Below, one piece after another: positions 1 through 11,292 of a DNA stretch of 64,000 nt. Where the stretch lies: contig OX235271.1 in NCBI GenBank assembly GCA_944472155.2, positions 40,598,633 to 40,662,632 of the forward strand, written 5' to 3'. Below the pieces are notes generated by a model that was given only the letters and a program-made list of their open reading frames with translations, was not told where the DNA came from and searched no databases. Position numbers and translations under genes: made by a program. Within the stretch, counting starts at the first letter, position 1. Every line of letters begins with the position of its first letter. This DNA comes from Trichobilharzia szidati. Lineage: Eukaryota; Platyhelminthes; Trematoda; Strigeidida; Schistosomatidae.

Positions 1-1
1 C

Positions 2-697
2 TTAGCTGAAGTTAAGGATTGGTCTGGATCAAATGGTCTTAAACTAAATCCAACTAAATGTAATACAGTTGATTTCAGCTTGAGAAGTGAAAAAGACATG
101 CATGGATTGATCCAATCTCATGATTGTTGTAATATTGACGGTACCATGATAGAGAGTAAGTCAAGTGTTTCTTATGTTGGCATCAGTTTCTCTTCAAACC
201 TTTGCTGGTCGTCTCACATTCTTATAGTTTCTAAAAAGATTTTCTGTCTGACTTATTACATAAAGAAGTTGAGGCACTCAGGTATAACCCAATCTCTTCT
301 CATACAATTTATTAATTCATGTGTTTTGCCCATCATTCTTTATTGTTCTCCGTTATTCTTCCCTGGGCTACTCAAAAGAGACCATATAATACTATGAAGA
401 ACATTGAGGGCTGTAAGTAGGGTCAGTGCTATCCCTTTGACTCAACTTACCGACACTGTTGTCAATAGGCACATGAATTCTTGTAAACACTTAGCTAAAG
501 TTATTTTGTCTGATAGTGAACATCCTCTTTATTCACAATTGTTTCCTTGTATCTCTTCGGGTAAGACCAGAAGAAATTTCATAGACATTTATGCTCGTAC
601 TACAAAATATAAAAATTCGACCGTACCATATTTGGCACGAGTATTGTGTGAAGAGACGAATATCAGAAAAGAACTTTTACAACTTTTAAATCATTAA
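2..697 (+). pseudogene. CR1/Jockey-like non-LTR reverse transcriptase, 3' fragment, one nonsense codon
   Basis: The frame starting at base 2 encodes the C-terminal part of a non-LTR reverse transcriptase. It has the post-catalytic NGLKLNPTKC block, the SVSYVGISFSSNLCWSSHI thumb region and the FINSCVLPIILYCSPLFFPG block typical of CR1/Jockey-type elements. An in-frame TGA at 395-397 splits the frame. The copy at 42488-43267 has CGA at the matching codon, so this is a single C-to-T nonsense change. The frame then continues to the natural stop at 697. The catalytic core and endonuclease are missing, by 5' truncation or because the window starts here. Clade is inferred from motifs; an exact schistosome family name is not claimed. 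Confidence 0.85.
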
Positions 698-960
698 CTA
701 AACTATAAAATGTAATGATGCATATTATTGCATGTGTGATTTGTTATATTATTTATTTATTATTCACTATGACCTAGAAATGGTGTATTTTATTGGGGTT
801 TTTTTATTTTTCCTATTAACTATCAATATTTTTAAAATTTTATATATTTATATAATTATAAAAAGAGCTAAACCAATGCAATATGTAAAATGAAACGCTG
901 AAAATTCCATGCTGTAAATTGTTATTGTTGTGGAATAAAGTGATTATTATTATTATTATT
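698..960 (+). mobile_element. 3' UTR and (ATT)n tail of the CR1-like element
   Basis: AT-rich sequence follows the stop and runs into GTGGAATAAAGTG and an (ATT)n run at about 939-960. The same arrangement follows the copy at 43267. Short microsatellite tails are usual for CR1-type elements. The end is placed at the last ATT; no target duplication can be checked because the 5' end is not in the window. Confidence 0.6.
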
Positions 961-2660
961 AAATCTTACTTGAAACAATAATAAGCACATCAAATTGTAC
1001 TTACCTGGTCCGCTTAGCTTGCTGAATAATATGGACCATTGAACAATAAACAACAGTACACATAACATATTCTTCGTCATTGTTGTTACAATAATTGTTT
1101 GAGAAATTATAAACAAGAAATTATATACACTATCCGCCAAAATATTTCAGCTAATTTACACTTGCCACGTGTAAGTCCTTCAAGGTTTCTAGAAATATTT
1201 CAAAATATCACCCCATATCTTTTTGAAGGAATGTGGTGTGATTATAATTTTCATTATGATCATAAATAATTTTGTACTGTTCTTTATTTACAAGGTCACC
1301 GGAATCAAAGAAAACTAGCTTAACAAAGAATAAGTTAGGTGATTCCGATCACCGCATATTAGGAACTGTACATCATTTTTGAACAACATATGGAACGTTT
1401 CTGATGATTTGCACACACCACAATGTCATTCCCAACGTGGAAACACTGAAGCATAAGCATTGCTCACAACCTCACAGGGGTATATGAAGAATGACACGTT
1501 TGGACAGTAGTTGTTAGGAAAAGAAAATGCAACATATTGAAGAAGTGATTCGTCAAGGAATAGCTAGACAACATATCAATTTCTCAGGTGATCGATAGGG
1601 TGGATAAAGTGGTTTGTTGTGAAATTCGAAACTCGGGCAGGTTTAGTTGGACAAGATTCTTTTGCTTCACAGAGATGTCAGATCTCTTTGTGAATGTGTG
1701 AATACGTTATCATGTGCAATTTTAACTGGGTTGCGCACCTCACAAATAATTGGAAGGCAACAGAATTGTGACTGAGTAACTTCGCGTATCACCGTGCAGA
1801 AAGAAAACCATTCACAAATCTCTCTGATTTGTGAGTTAATTCGCATGAATTACCTCCCAAGACCAAGTTTTTGGTTCCGACAGTTTCTTCACTTCAGCTT
1901 TTCGATATAGTTTTCGTTACTAGTCTTCGCGAAACATGTACGTCGACACTCGGATGCAGTATCTAGCACATCAACAGATCATGTGGTCTGTGCATTTGGA
2001 TGTAATCAAAATTCACAATTAGATCATCAATGATAGGCGATCATTTACGGCAAACATGAGTAGCGCAGCAACAGATGTAAATCACTAATTACACTAACTA
2101 GTTTCCATTCTCTAACATTATTTGCAAATGAGGTCTAGCTACAGTAGATGAACTGCATACACATGTTCAATGCATAAGTGTTCTAAACGTGCATAACAAC
2201 ATGTAAAATACCTCATGCTTCCGTAGTTCAACCGTTGAATAATCATCTCAATAGTGTCTGGTAATGGATGCATCATGTGTGGCGAACCAAGGCGACTTGC
2301 CAGTGAGACACAAATATTTATTCCTACTTTCAAGCGTTTGACTGAGCCCAAACGCAATGCATCTGAATACAATGGTTTTCGGAACAAAAGTGAATCACCG
2401 AAATTATTTTGAGACTTGGAAGACTCTGATCTATTTATTTTTCGTAGAGTTACCTCTCAGATACATAACATAAACACCAACTACTCCTCTCAATGATGGT
2501 TAACATGACTAAACATCATACTATCGATTACTTCAACTGCGAATGCAATGGTTATAGTGTTTATAGGCACTGGAAGGCTTTCGATTTCCCTTACAAATTT
2601 AAACACGCAAACATGGCGAAAAGGCTCAAGCCTTGTTAAGCTTTGAATTCCCGATTAATT
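961..2660. other. Non-genic part of the duplicated segment
   Basis: No convincing gene was seen. An 82-codon minus-strand frame at 2139-2387 is present in both duplicate copies, and part of its sequence recurs inverted at about 53640-53890, but it matches no family I recognise and has no motif. It is better read as repeated non-coding DNA. Confidence 0.5.
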
Positions 2661-2670
2661 ATTGAGACAT

Positions 2671-3708
2671 TATTATTATTATTATTGTTCCCTTGGATTC
2701 CTAGTGGAACATAGGGCTTCACCTGCACGTCTCCACTTGTTTCTGTCTTCTGCTGCACTTTTCACATGCATCCATGTTAGTCCATACTGTTTCAGCTCCT
2801 CTTCACATGATCTCCTCCATGTCATTCTTGAACGTCCAACTAGCCGCTTCCCTTTCGGGTTCCACTCGAGCTATGGCTTGACGAGCGATGTCACAAAACG
2901 GCCTCCTCAGCGAGTGTCCAATCCATCTCCACTTTCTCCTGCACATTTGTTGGGCGATTGGTTCGTGTTTTGTTTGTTCCCATAGTTTCTTGTTGGTGAT
3001 TCTGTCCGGCCATCTCATCTTCAGTATAGAACGAAGACAGCTGTTGATGAAGGTCTGCAACAGGCTGTTGGAAATATTCTTTGTGACCCGCCGCCAAGTT
3101 TCTGATCCGTGTAGAAGAAGTGACTGACTTGACGTTTGTATTGAAAATCCGAATTTTGTTGTTGATGCTGAGTTGAGTGACGAAGATTTCCAGATTGGTT
3201 TCAGGTTGATGAATGTGTTTCTTGCCTTCCCGATTCTCGATTTGACATCCTCGTCCGTCCCTGGATGTTGCTGATGCTGTTGTTTTTGTTGGTTGGTTAT
3301 TTTCATAACCTCCGTCTTGTCTATGTCCACCTGGAGTCAGTCGTGTCTTTGCTGCTTCTTCAACCAGTTTGTCGGTTCTCGCTTGTAAGTCTTCGATTTT
3401 GTGTGAAATCAAACGTAAATCATCCACGAGCGAAATCCAGGTCTTCTAGGTTCTTCACGTCAGTCCAGGATATCCCTGTCTTCTCGTTTCCCACTGTCTG
3501 ACGCATAATCCAGTCCACCATAATTAGTAATATCATTGGTGATAATAAGCACCCTTGTTTGCCTCCTGCGTTTACTCCAAACGCCTCACTGAGTTTTCCG
3601 TTGTGGATCACTTGACATGTGCTCTTGTCGTACAGCTGTTGAATAAGCTTGATGAATATTTGGGGTACGCCGTAGTACTTGAGTAGTTTTCGAATTACTT
3701 CGCAGTCA
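2671..3708 (-). mobile_element. RTE-like non-LTR retrotransposon, 5'-truncated, copy A
   Basis: This minus-strand element lies between 10-bp direct repeats ATTGAGACAT at 2661-2670 and 3709-3718, read as the target-site duplication. Its 3' end is an AAT-repeat tail (2671-2687), typical of RTE elements. Minus-strand pieces in several frames give the RT block QGCLLSP with VDWIMRQTVGNEKTGISW (3420-3611), where the catalytic FADD position reads FARG. The C-terminal RTE region follows, with FINSCLRSILKMRWPDRITN and RRKWRWIGHSLRRP. The endonuclease and N-terminal RT are absent. Frame changes and the lost catalytic Asp pair make it non-functional. Schistosome RTE families of the SR2/Perere-3 type are the likely relatives; that is recall, not a search. 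Confidence 0.85.
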
Positions 3709-3718
3709 ATTGAGACAT

Positions 3719-5637
3719 GATACTGTGTGAATAATGGTATGTATCAATATGGTGGGAAAACGGATTTTCGGCCAACAGAACAAAGATGACTATTGTCCCT
3801 ATGCGTGCGAAATAGTTGAGATTACAAATAACTGGACGCTGTGGTTGGCTTAAGTAAGACATGTTTCGAAGTCTCCTCCTGGATTCCAAGTTTCCAAATG
3901 CCATTCCACACGTGCCTACTGAATGAAGTAAAGAGAGGGAAAGTCGTCCTGGATGGACGTCCAGCATTACAGAAGAAGAAGTGATTCGTTTTGACTCCAT
4001 TTACCCAGATATGCAACTGATATTTACGTATATACAAACGATTGTTGAGAAGGATTAGTCAGCAGATGTCTTGGTATGGTAATGAAGCTCATCAACAACC
4101 TTGAGTAGAAGCAGGTTCGATGATTGAATGACACCGAATTCGTGAAATGTCGAGGTCAGTGTGCTTGACACGAAGGTGTGCATTGGGATCATTAGGCGAG
4201 GTGGTACTCGAATTATTCCTCGAGAATTATGCTATCCTCATAAATCAATTCACAAAACGCTGTCTTCACTTCGTCTGGTAATCCGTGCGTATAATAGACA
4301 CGGGACATTTGACTTAGTCATCTCCGTGAGATTTAAGTCTGTATCATTCTTCGTTGAACCGTGTGCATGAAGTATGCTCTGTCGTATCTACAGCGAAGTC
4401 GATTTCCTGAACATATTCCTAATAACCTGAATCACATTGATGCACATTGATGCTTGCTAGTGCGACCAGTCGACATGTGATGGAATTGAGTGTAAGACTG
4501 ACAAATTGTGTATTAAACCCATGGAGTCCTCAAGGTTAGATGACTTGATTTAGAGTATTGTAGACATGATGGCTACCATAATCCCAGTCTTGTTCAAACA
4601 GCTGCTTATGGATTTTGATGAAATTCACGTTAACTGCAGTCGTGAGAATGTCTGGGAATTCCGTATCATTACTTTAAATTAGTTTTCTTGTCATCCTCAG
4701 AGTCTATGTTCTTCCACTCATCGGTAAAAATATTATCTATATCAAGTAACACAATTTCTACTATGTGATCCATGAGTATATTTGAAGTTATTACGCATTT
4801 GCCACCACCTCGTTTTCAAATCTGTAGATAGTCAGACGAATCTGACTTTGCTCTTGAAATCTCGGATTACCTGATGTCTAGGAAATTGTTGTATCGCCTG
4901 ACCATCTTGACAGACTAGATTCCATGCACCCCACTATCCTAAATCTCATTCCGTCACGTGAAAGAACTCGTCTGTTGTATTCACTTATAAAATCAAGAGT
5001 TAATCGCTTTCCACTGCCATTCTACCTGTAATTGTAGTACAAACACCAATCGATAATTAGTATACTGGCAAATGTTGTAACCTCATACATAGAATAAAGT
5101 ACACATAATGATGGAAAGATGTACTCAATATCTCAATAACAATATGCAACAATATGAGTTTCATCTATTCCAGTCTAAATAATTTCTGAATTTGTTTGTA
5201 GAGAAAGAAAGTAAGTCATATGTTGTTTACCATTTAAGCAAAGAAATATATCGACCGATACATAATTTCATTGTGGGTTGTTCTACCAGAAATAAAGTTG
5301 GTTTCACTCATTTACACTTGGTATGTGTGTGGGTTGTAGTACTGAATAATTAAATGTATGTAGTGATGAGAGCCGTAATCACAACACCCGTATGCACATC
5401 TACCTGTGGTGTAATATGAAGACGTATTGCGTAGACGCTGTTTTAATCGTAGTGTGACGGTTTCTATATCCTGATTAGTAATAACACTTACATAGACGAA
5501 GTTTTTCTCATAGGGAACCTATACTGTATTATTATTATTATTATGGTTTTACTTTGTTCTTCGCATGGAAGGGATTTTGAAATGGGCCTATTCAAGTTAT
5601 TTGACCTGAAATTTAGAGGGAAACTGATCGAAGTTTT
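3719..5637. other. Non-genic part of the duplicated segment
   Basis: No gene recognised. A 69-codon plus frame (4161-4370) is the same in both copies but has no motif. The stretch from about 4230 to 5090 recurs inverted at 52385-53352, so it belongs to a dispersed repeat. An (ATT)n tract lies at about 5528-5543. Confidence 0.5.
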
Positions 5638-8600
5638 GTCTGATCACTTCTTATTTGTTAGCTTGAGCTACATTCGGTCTTCTGCGAAAAGACGTATCCA
5701 ATATAGAGAATGATGATAGGGTGAAACTGCTTCTGGATCACAGGATAAACTTCAATGAATTTTGTTGTTTCTTACTGTCGAGTAGCTCCCATTCGGACAA
5801 ACTTCTACGTGAATCGCAATTAGTCGTACACATTCAACCAGCATAATCAGTCCAATTTAAATATCAGGGGTTCTGTCGCTGTTCTCTGTTTACCGACAGA
5901 AATACTCGTAACAGTCACAAATGCTAATACGCTCATATATCACTTCTGAGATATGAAACTAAGTGTCACAATCAAGTCATATAGTGGTCTGTGTTTGTTG
6001 CCATTGCGTTTTCGAACTTCATGAAATCTGTTGTGTGGTACCGAATTCAAAGTTTCTTTCTCCGAATCGGGAAACTCTGCTCAACCCACATTTCGCTTTG
6101 ACAAACCGACTTTTTAATCAAATTTGATGTTTAAATTACCGACCGACAATTCATAGTGTTGTAGACGACTAATGCTCTTCATGAAGTTTTATTTTCGTGA
6201 GCAGGACAGAGGGGCAGTGAAATGGAGAACATCTGGTCGATCAAACGTACTAGCATTCATCCATCGTTCAGTGGATAGCGAAAGTCGCACAAATCGTTAA
6301 GTAGAAACTTCTCCTACTTCGTAACACGTACTCTCCTCCTGGATTCCTATCTTACCTACTTCATCTGAGTGGACAAAACAGACCGTATTGTTAATGCGCT
6401 GCATGCTTAAAAACATCTCATGTTCTACAAAAGTTTTCAGATTTGGTACTAAGCATCACAAAGACCTGAGTGTCTTGTTTACTAACGTACAATGAGCAAA
6501 TATTGTGGGTATCTGTGATTGGCTTTGACAGTTCCAATCATATCAGTACCTCAAACAATCCACTTTAAAAGAGTTCTCATTCAGTGGAACACATGTGCCT
6601 CTCCCTTTACATACAAAATGCGTAAATGCACAGTTGGTTCATTCCACAGATGCTATCAATGAGTTACAGTATTAAGATTCGTCTATAAATCCTGAAATCT
6701 GTGATACCTCATAGAACTTATTGGCCTCCGTCCAATAAACGATCCGTGGAAGTAGAGTAGTCGAAGTATGTGGTATAAACTCCTGATCCTCACGAAATTT
6801 TCTCAAAAAATCTCACTCAACTGACAGTTCATTCTACAATACCTATATTCTGCATTTAAACGAAACTGATAGGATGCCATGTCCACCTACAAAGTTTGAA
6901 GAATACAAGGAAAAATCAACTACACAGTGTTTCGTCGAAGTGCTTCGTCCAGAAATAACCACTAGACAAGAGATAGAAAGAAGAGGCGTACTCAGTGAAA
7001 AACGGGTTTTGATAGTCTCATTCAAAACGATGTGTTTGGAACCATTAGGCGTTAATAATAATAATAATAAGAGACCCGCAATACCAGGTACAATGAAAGC
7101 CGTCCATATGCGTATCTGTTTTATAAACAACCATCCACATAGCATGACGTTATAGTGATGGTATGCGTGAGAAGGTGCAAAGTCTCTTCTACCCGCTCGA
7201 TAATCAGTCAAACGTCCAGTGAAAAAACCTGTTTGTTCAAAATCCACATAAATTGGAAGACACCGGAGACCAAGGATCACTGTACTATTGTTGCGTCCTT
7301 GTTCGGGATTATTAACTAGCACTCGAACGACAGCGAAAAGGTAGTTATTTGAGATGAAATCTACGGTATCACTTAACCATCAGGATGTCTAAAACTCAAA
7401 ATTACCTCAACAATGCTGTCAGACAGCTATAAGGATCAGAGGATTTTCTACAACAGCACAACTACTGTTGAACAAAATTAGTTGACCAAAATCAACTGTA
7501 AGATATGGCTGAGAATCCAAATGGATATTCTCAACTAGGTGGCATCAAAACTCTGTCTGCAGGGTTCCTGCACCAAACACTTCCGACAGACAGTCAGTGG
7601 TTGGAATGGCTTTGACCTCACTCAGACAAAATTGCAGTTGTAAAACAACACACTAACGATATCATCAGATGATCACGAAGAGACGCATGGAAATTAGAGA
7701 TAAAACAGCTTTGACAATAAATAATAAGGATTACGTCAACACGTGACATACCGACGTTAGAACATTGATGTAGATTCCTAGAGGGAAATGGACAGTAACT
7801 AAAACGTTTGTTGAGACACAAAAAGAATTATAAACGTTTTAATTACACGGTTTAGGAGATATTTATTTTCCTAACGACGATTATTCCATCACAGATATCC
7901 TTGAATATATTTCTGGCCGTCCTTGTTGATTGTTGACAAGAGTGATTTTAACTCACTGGTAATCGAAGTCTGCTGGCACTCAGTGATCCAAGTTAATGTC
8001 AAATTCATTTTCATAATGATCATGTTACCGAATTGCAGGTGTATCAGTTGATTGTAAAATAAAGGCAGTATTGACATGACTCAGGTAATTGAGTGAACAG
8101 CAGACAAATGCTTTGCCATCAGTGCATATGTTATTGAAGTTGTTTGCTGAAAGTTTGGCCTTCTTGTGCTTGAAATTCACTATATGTTGAAAAATAACAA
8201 ACTCGTGTAGCGAACTGAAGAGGTCGGCCATTGTGATATTCCAGTTTACTGTTGAACGTCAAGAGTATATCCGGTAAGTTAACTTTAGAGATTCCGCCGA
8301 TGAATTTCGAAAAGGCTTCTTAATTATTCACACGATGGCAGCCTTTCAATGATCATCTAATAAAGGTGAAAGCATCATTGACACTTGTGCTTCCTCGGCA
8401 CAGTTTGTCTTTGCTATAATAATCGAAATCGAAACAACTTAAATTATTACTGCACTGTTATATTGCGTCAAGTACATTGATCATGATAAATCTTCGGTTC
8501 TTCAGTATGTATTCCCTGTATTGCATCTTATGTACTCAGAGCATAAATAAAATTAACCATGAGAGCTTTTCCACATTTACAGTTGAAATAGCGACAAACA

Positions 8601-8900
8601 GGCGCAAAGCGTAAAATGAGAATAATAACAGTAATAGTAACAATAGGTTTGTTTCAAACAGTGTCGTTGATGCAGTACGGAAATCGTAGCATGTTTTAGA
8701 ATAATGGATCTAATGTTCTCTTAACATAGCAAGCTGAGGGGAGAAACAAAAGTGACAAATAATACACAGCATTGGTGGTGTTCAGTATTGTGAAAAGAAG
8801 TCAGAAAAATGAGCAGGCTACAAGTATAACAGGAATAATAACTGTACATCTTGTTGTTATAAGGAAGGTTAACAATGCAATTATATTTGGAAAAATTCGG
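5638..8900. other. Intergenic, no gene recognised
   Basis: Only short frames without motifs were seen. A 159-codon minus frame at 6843-7322 depends on a non-ATG start and is opened partly by an (AAT)n tract at 7051-7068 that reads as a leucine run; I do not support it as a gene. The tract could be the tail of an old non-LTR insertion, but no RT motif was found. Confidence 0.4.
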
Positions 8901-8954
8901 TTCAAATTGTTAGGTGTGTTCGAGTTTGTTTAGAACAGTTTTGTGTTATATCTG

Positions 8955-9207
8955 TTTGCTTGAAGACTGCAAGTATGTCTCATCAATGTATATTCGTTCG
9001 GCTTCTTCCGGAAGTTTATTATGCAGACGTTACCATAATTGTATTTTCGATTTCTGTTCGACAAAGCAGTGTCTAGATGAGATGCTAAACTGCTCAAATA
9101 ATAAAAATGAAACTTTCCTCTTTCGAAATAGTATCGAGAATTATGGATGCCATTTGAGGGAACTTAAATTCCCTAGGCTTATAATCAAATCAACAAGTGG
9201 CGAGTGA
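8955..9207 (+). pseudogene. Possible degenerate RT fragment of a Penelope-like element
   Basis: The plus frame contains CRRYHNCIFDFCSTKQCLDE and, further on, a GCHLRELKFPRL block. The spacing recalls the PLE segment RYxDDxF(V/I)...LD..LN...LPFLD, with the Asp pair replaced by HN. A GIY-YIG fragment of a PLE lies about 1 kb downstream on the same strand, which fits a decayed element. The similarity is weak and by eye; it could be chance. Confidence 0.3.
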
Positions 9208-10067
9208 TATTAAACACTAGTCCCGTATGCAATAGTATTTGAATCGGTGGATTTTTGTTTATTCGTGGCACTTGAGCTTGAGAATACACTCCGTAGTTAA
9301 GTTGCTGAGTATGTAACTCACAGGTATCTTGTTCAAATGCACACAGCTCTGAGATATCTAGTTCGATCTCAGTTGTCACTTTCGTTAATTCAAAAACGCT
9401 TGCACGGAAACGATTATCTCTGAAGATTTAGTTAGAAAACTTTTAACGATTCCATATTCAATCAGCATAATTTCGAAGGGTGCTGAATTCATTTCAACTC
9501 TGTCTATCTATACTTTCCAGTCAGCATAGAGAACGCTTACCTTCAAAATGTGACTCGGCCTGTTGAAAATGGCTCAGAAACAACCAAGGGTAGTCTGTTG
9601 AAACTGACGGAGAAGTATTTCTTCATAAACCTAAAGACTACCGTTATTCAACTATTCAAAGAAACAGTAAAACAACTTGCTTTAGTGAATTAAACGCACA
9701 TCGTAAAATACTAGTGGTATTCTCACAAGATAATCAGTTTTCCTTGGTTGTTCAACGGTGATGCTTTCTCACAATTGTCCCAATGTTCATATTCTAATCT
9801 CAATAACTATAACTAGAATACTGGCCAGCTGTCAATACTTAGCACTGAGCATGACATATGAACTGTCATCAGACATGCCGAAATTTTTTACACCAACTGT
9901 ACGCTGAGTGGGAACTAGATGTACGAAGAAGTTGCGTGAAATGTGATCAAATTTGAGCACAGAGGTAATATTAGTCTACAAACAGTAAACAGTGTAAACA
10001 GACTTTAGTGATCATGTGAGACTAGAGTTCATGGCTATGGAAAACTGAATATGAAAATAAATATCTT
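9208..10067. other. Intergenic, no gene recognised
   Basis: No open frame with a motif and no repeat was recognised here. Confidence 0.4.
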
Positions 10068-10172
10068 TGTGGACATTTATAAAATCATATTTGTAAAATC
10101 TCAGAGAAATTGAAATGATTAATTCCAACGTTTCGTCCGGCAATCTGGTCCGAACTCCTTCAGGGATCAATT
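10068..10172. repeat. Left arm of an inverted repeat (partner 11189-11292), PLE terminal sequence
   Basis: The reverse complement of this segment matches 11189-11292, covering TTGAAATGATTAATTCCAACG (split by the core) and the flanking TTTATAAAAT and TTTGTAAAATCTCAG sequence. The arms flank a PLE GIY-YIG fragment. Inverted or direct terminal repeats of this kind, carrying hammerhead motifs, are known for PLEs. Confidence 0.7.
10119..10170 (-). ncRNA. Degenerate hammerhead-like motif
   Basis: On the minus strand the box I position reads CTGAAGG instead of CTGANGA. It is followed by GTTCGG, a 9-nt loop, CCGGAC (one wobble pair) and GAAACGTTGG. It is the inverted partner of the better motif at 11185-11240. 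The change at the last base of box I predicts loss of self-cleavage. Confidence 0.45.
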
Positions 10173-10498
10173 GGGGGGATTGTAACGCCGTATATGTAGG
10201 AGAAACTTCCAGACAGGTAAATATAAGAGTAAAAGAGCACAAACATTGTCTAAAGGTGGTTCCAAAGACCTCTGCAGACTTGAAGAAGCTAGAAAACAAC
10301 TCAGCGATTGCACTGCATTCGATAGAAACGGGACACAAAATCGACTTTGATAAGACTAAGGTTTCACAGAAAGGCTTTGGTTCATATAAAGAAAGACTGA
10401 CTGCAGAAGCCCTACATATATGGGTGAATCCCAACAGTTTGAACAGACATGAAGGTGTGATCTTAGCTGATGCATGGCAAATCCTGACTAATAAATAA
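10173..10498 (+). pseudogene. PLE GIY-YIG endonuclease domain fragment
   Basis: The plus frame (open from 10115, ending at 10498) encodes AVYVGETSRQVNIRVKEHK, the GIY-YIG nuclease core with YVG in place of YIG. Next come NNSAIALHSIETGH, the SxIAxHxxETGH block of PLE endonucleases, and the C-terminal TAEALHI and NSLNRHEGVILADAW blocks. These are C-terminal parts of a Penelope-like element; the reverse transcriptase is missing, so the copy is 5'-truncated. The sequence differs from the GIY-YIG of the 39-kb element (YIGRTHRS), so a second PLE lineage is present. A related minus-strand relic lies at 12125-12345. Confidence 0.8.
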
Positions 10499-10629
10499 AT
10501 TGGATATGTTTTCAACAACTAGTCACACTTCATCAAATTCCCGATGGTCTACGTCTTCTTATGGAGAGAATATCAAATTTATCAAATTTTATTATCTTTG
10601 TAAAAAATCCCAACTATTTTTAACTATCC

Positions 10630-10789
10630 GGTCAAATCTTGATCACAGCTCATATGAGAATAACAAATGTTTTATGACTGTTCACCCACACACACACACA
10701 CCAGTGTATACTGCATATACACATATATTTTAACAAAAGTAGACTAATTTTGAAAGTCTGAGGTCAAATTTTGATCACAGATCATATAA
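10630..10789 (+). repeat. Short repeated motif GGTCAAATYTTGATCACAG
   Basis: Copies start at 10630 and 10762, with a third at 11325-11350. Each is followed by an NTCATAT-like sequence. They lie inside or beside the PLE-associated inverted repeats and include the palindromic TGATCA. Probably part of the element's terminal sequence. Confidence 0.5.
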
Positions 10790-10829
10790 TAAATTTTGTA
10801 AATTTAATATTCCCATAATTTATTCAAAA

Positions 10830-11053
10830 CAAAATATTTAGAGCGAACAATTGTTTTCAATAAATTCTTCTTCAGGCTCTACAATTATAAATCCATTAAT
10901 TTAAGCATACAATAGGCAATAAAGGCATATTACATTTTCTGATATGATTCTAATTTGCCTTTATTGGCTATTGTATGCTCAAATTAATGGATTCATAATT
11001 GTAGAGCCTGAAGAAGAATTTATTGAAAACAATTGTTCGCTCTAAATATTTTG
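10830..11053. repeat. Large hairpin: inverted repeat with about 103-nt arms and 18-nt loop
   Basis: Arm 10830-10932 is complementary to 10951-11053, with only a few mismatches around the loop. Both arms contain the core GAGCCTGAAGAAGAATTTAT or its complement. The CTGAAGA box suggests each arm is a PLE terminal unit, possibly with a decayed hammerhead. The two copies lie head to head. Confidence 0.85.
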
Positions 11054-11184
11054 CTCTGAAAAACGTTTTGTATTGTTTTGTTTATTATACCTATTGATAG
11101 CTGTTTCTTGATTCTTATGACAGGACAAACAATTTAAAACAAGAGATGTACTTTTATACATAAATCTCTGTTATGTTAATCTCC

Positions 11185-11240
11185 ATTAATTTCCCTGAAG
11201 AAGTTCGGACCAGACTGCCGAACGAAACGTTGGAATTAAT
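11185..11240 (+). ncRNA. Hammerhead ribozyme-like motif of a PLE terminal repeat
   Basis: The conserved core is present. Box I is CTGAAGA (11195-11201), stem II is GTTCGG/CCGAAC (11203-11208 with 11218-11223) closed by a 9-nt loop, and box II is GAAA (11224-11227) followed by CGTT. ATTAATTTCC (11185-11194) pairs with GGAATTAAT (11232-11240), with one bulged T, as stem I. The palindromic ACGT (11227-11230) would give the very short stem III seen in minimal hammerheads that cleave as dimers. Minimal hammerheads in PLE terminal repeats are established knowledge; activity here is inference. Confidence 0.65.
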
Positions 11241-11292
11241 CATTTCAATTTCGCTGAGATTTTACAAATATAATTTTATAAATGTCTACTTC
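11189..11292. repeat. Right arm of an inverted repeat (partner 10068-10172)
   Basis: This is the reverse-complement match of 10068-10172 and includes the hammerhead-like core and the TTTTACAAATATAATTTTAT flank. Together the arms enclose about 1 kb with the GIY-YIG fragment and the hairpin. Confidence 0.7.

Larger units (their letters stand above)
1..5637. repeat. Long direct duplication, copy A (partner 42571-48225)
   Basis: Base 1 onward matches the sequence from 42571 almost base for base until 5637 (partner end 48225), after which the two diverge abruptly. The match covers a CR1-like 3' end, an (ATT)n tract, non-genic DNA, an RTE-like insertion and more non-genic DNA. Differences are scattered single bases and small indels, including about 20 extra bases in copy B near 48000. 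The left limit is unknown because copy A starts at the window edge, while copy B shows that the CR1-like sequence continues upstream. The shared RTE insertion with the same target duplication shows that the insertion came before the duplication. An uncollapsed assembly duplicate is an alternative. Confidence 0.95.

Noticed and set aside
2139..2387. 82-codon frame present in both duplicate copies and, in part, inverted at 53.7 kb
   Set aside because: Repeated only because the DNA is duplicated; the inverted copy carries frame breaks and no motif is visible.
6843..7322. 159-codon minus frame
   Set aside because: Non-ATG start, opened partly by an (AAT)n microsatellite read as a leucine run; no recognised domain.
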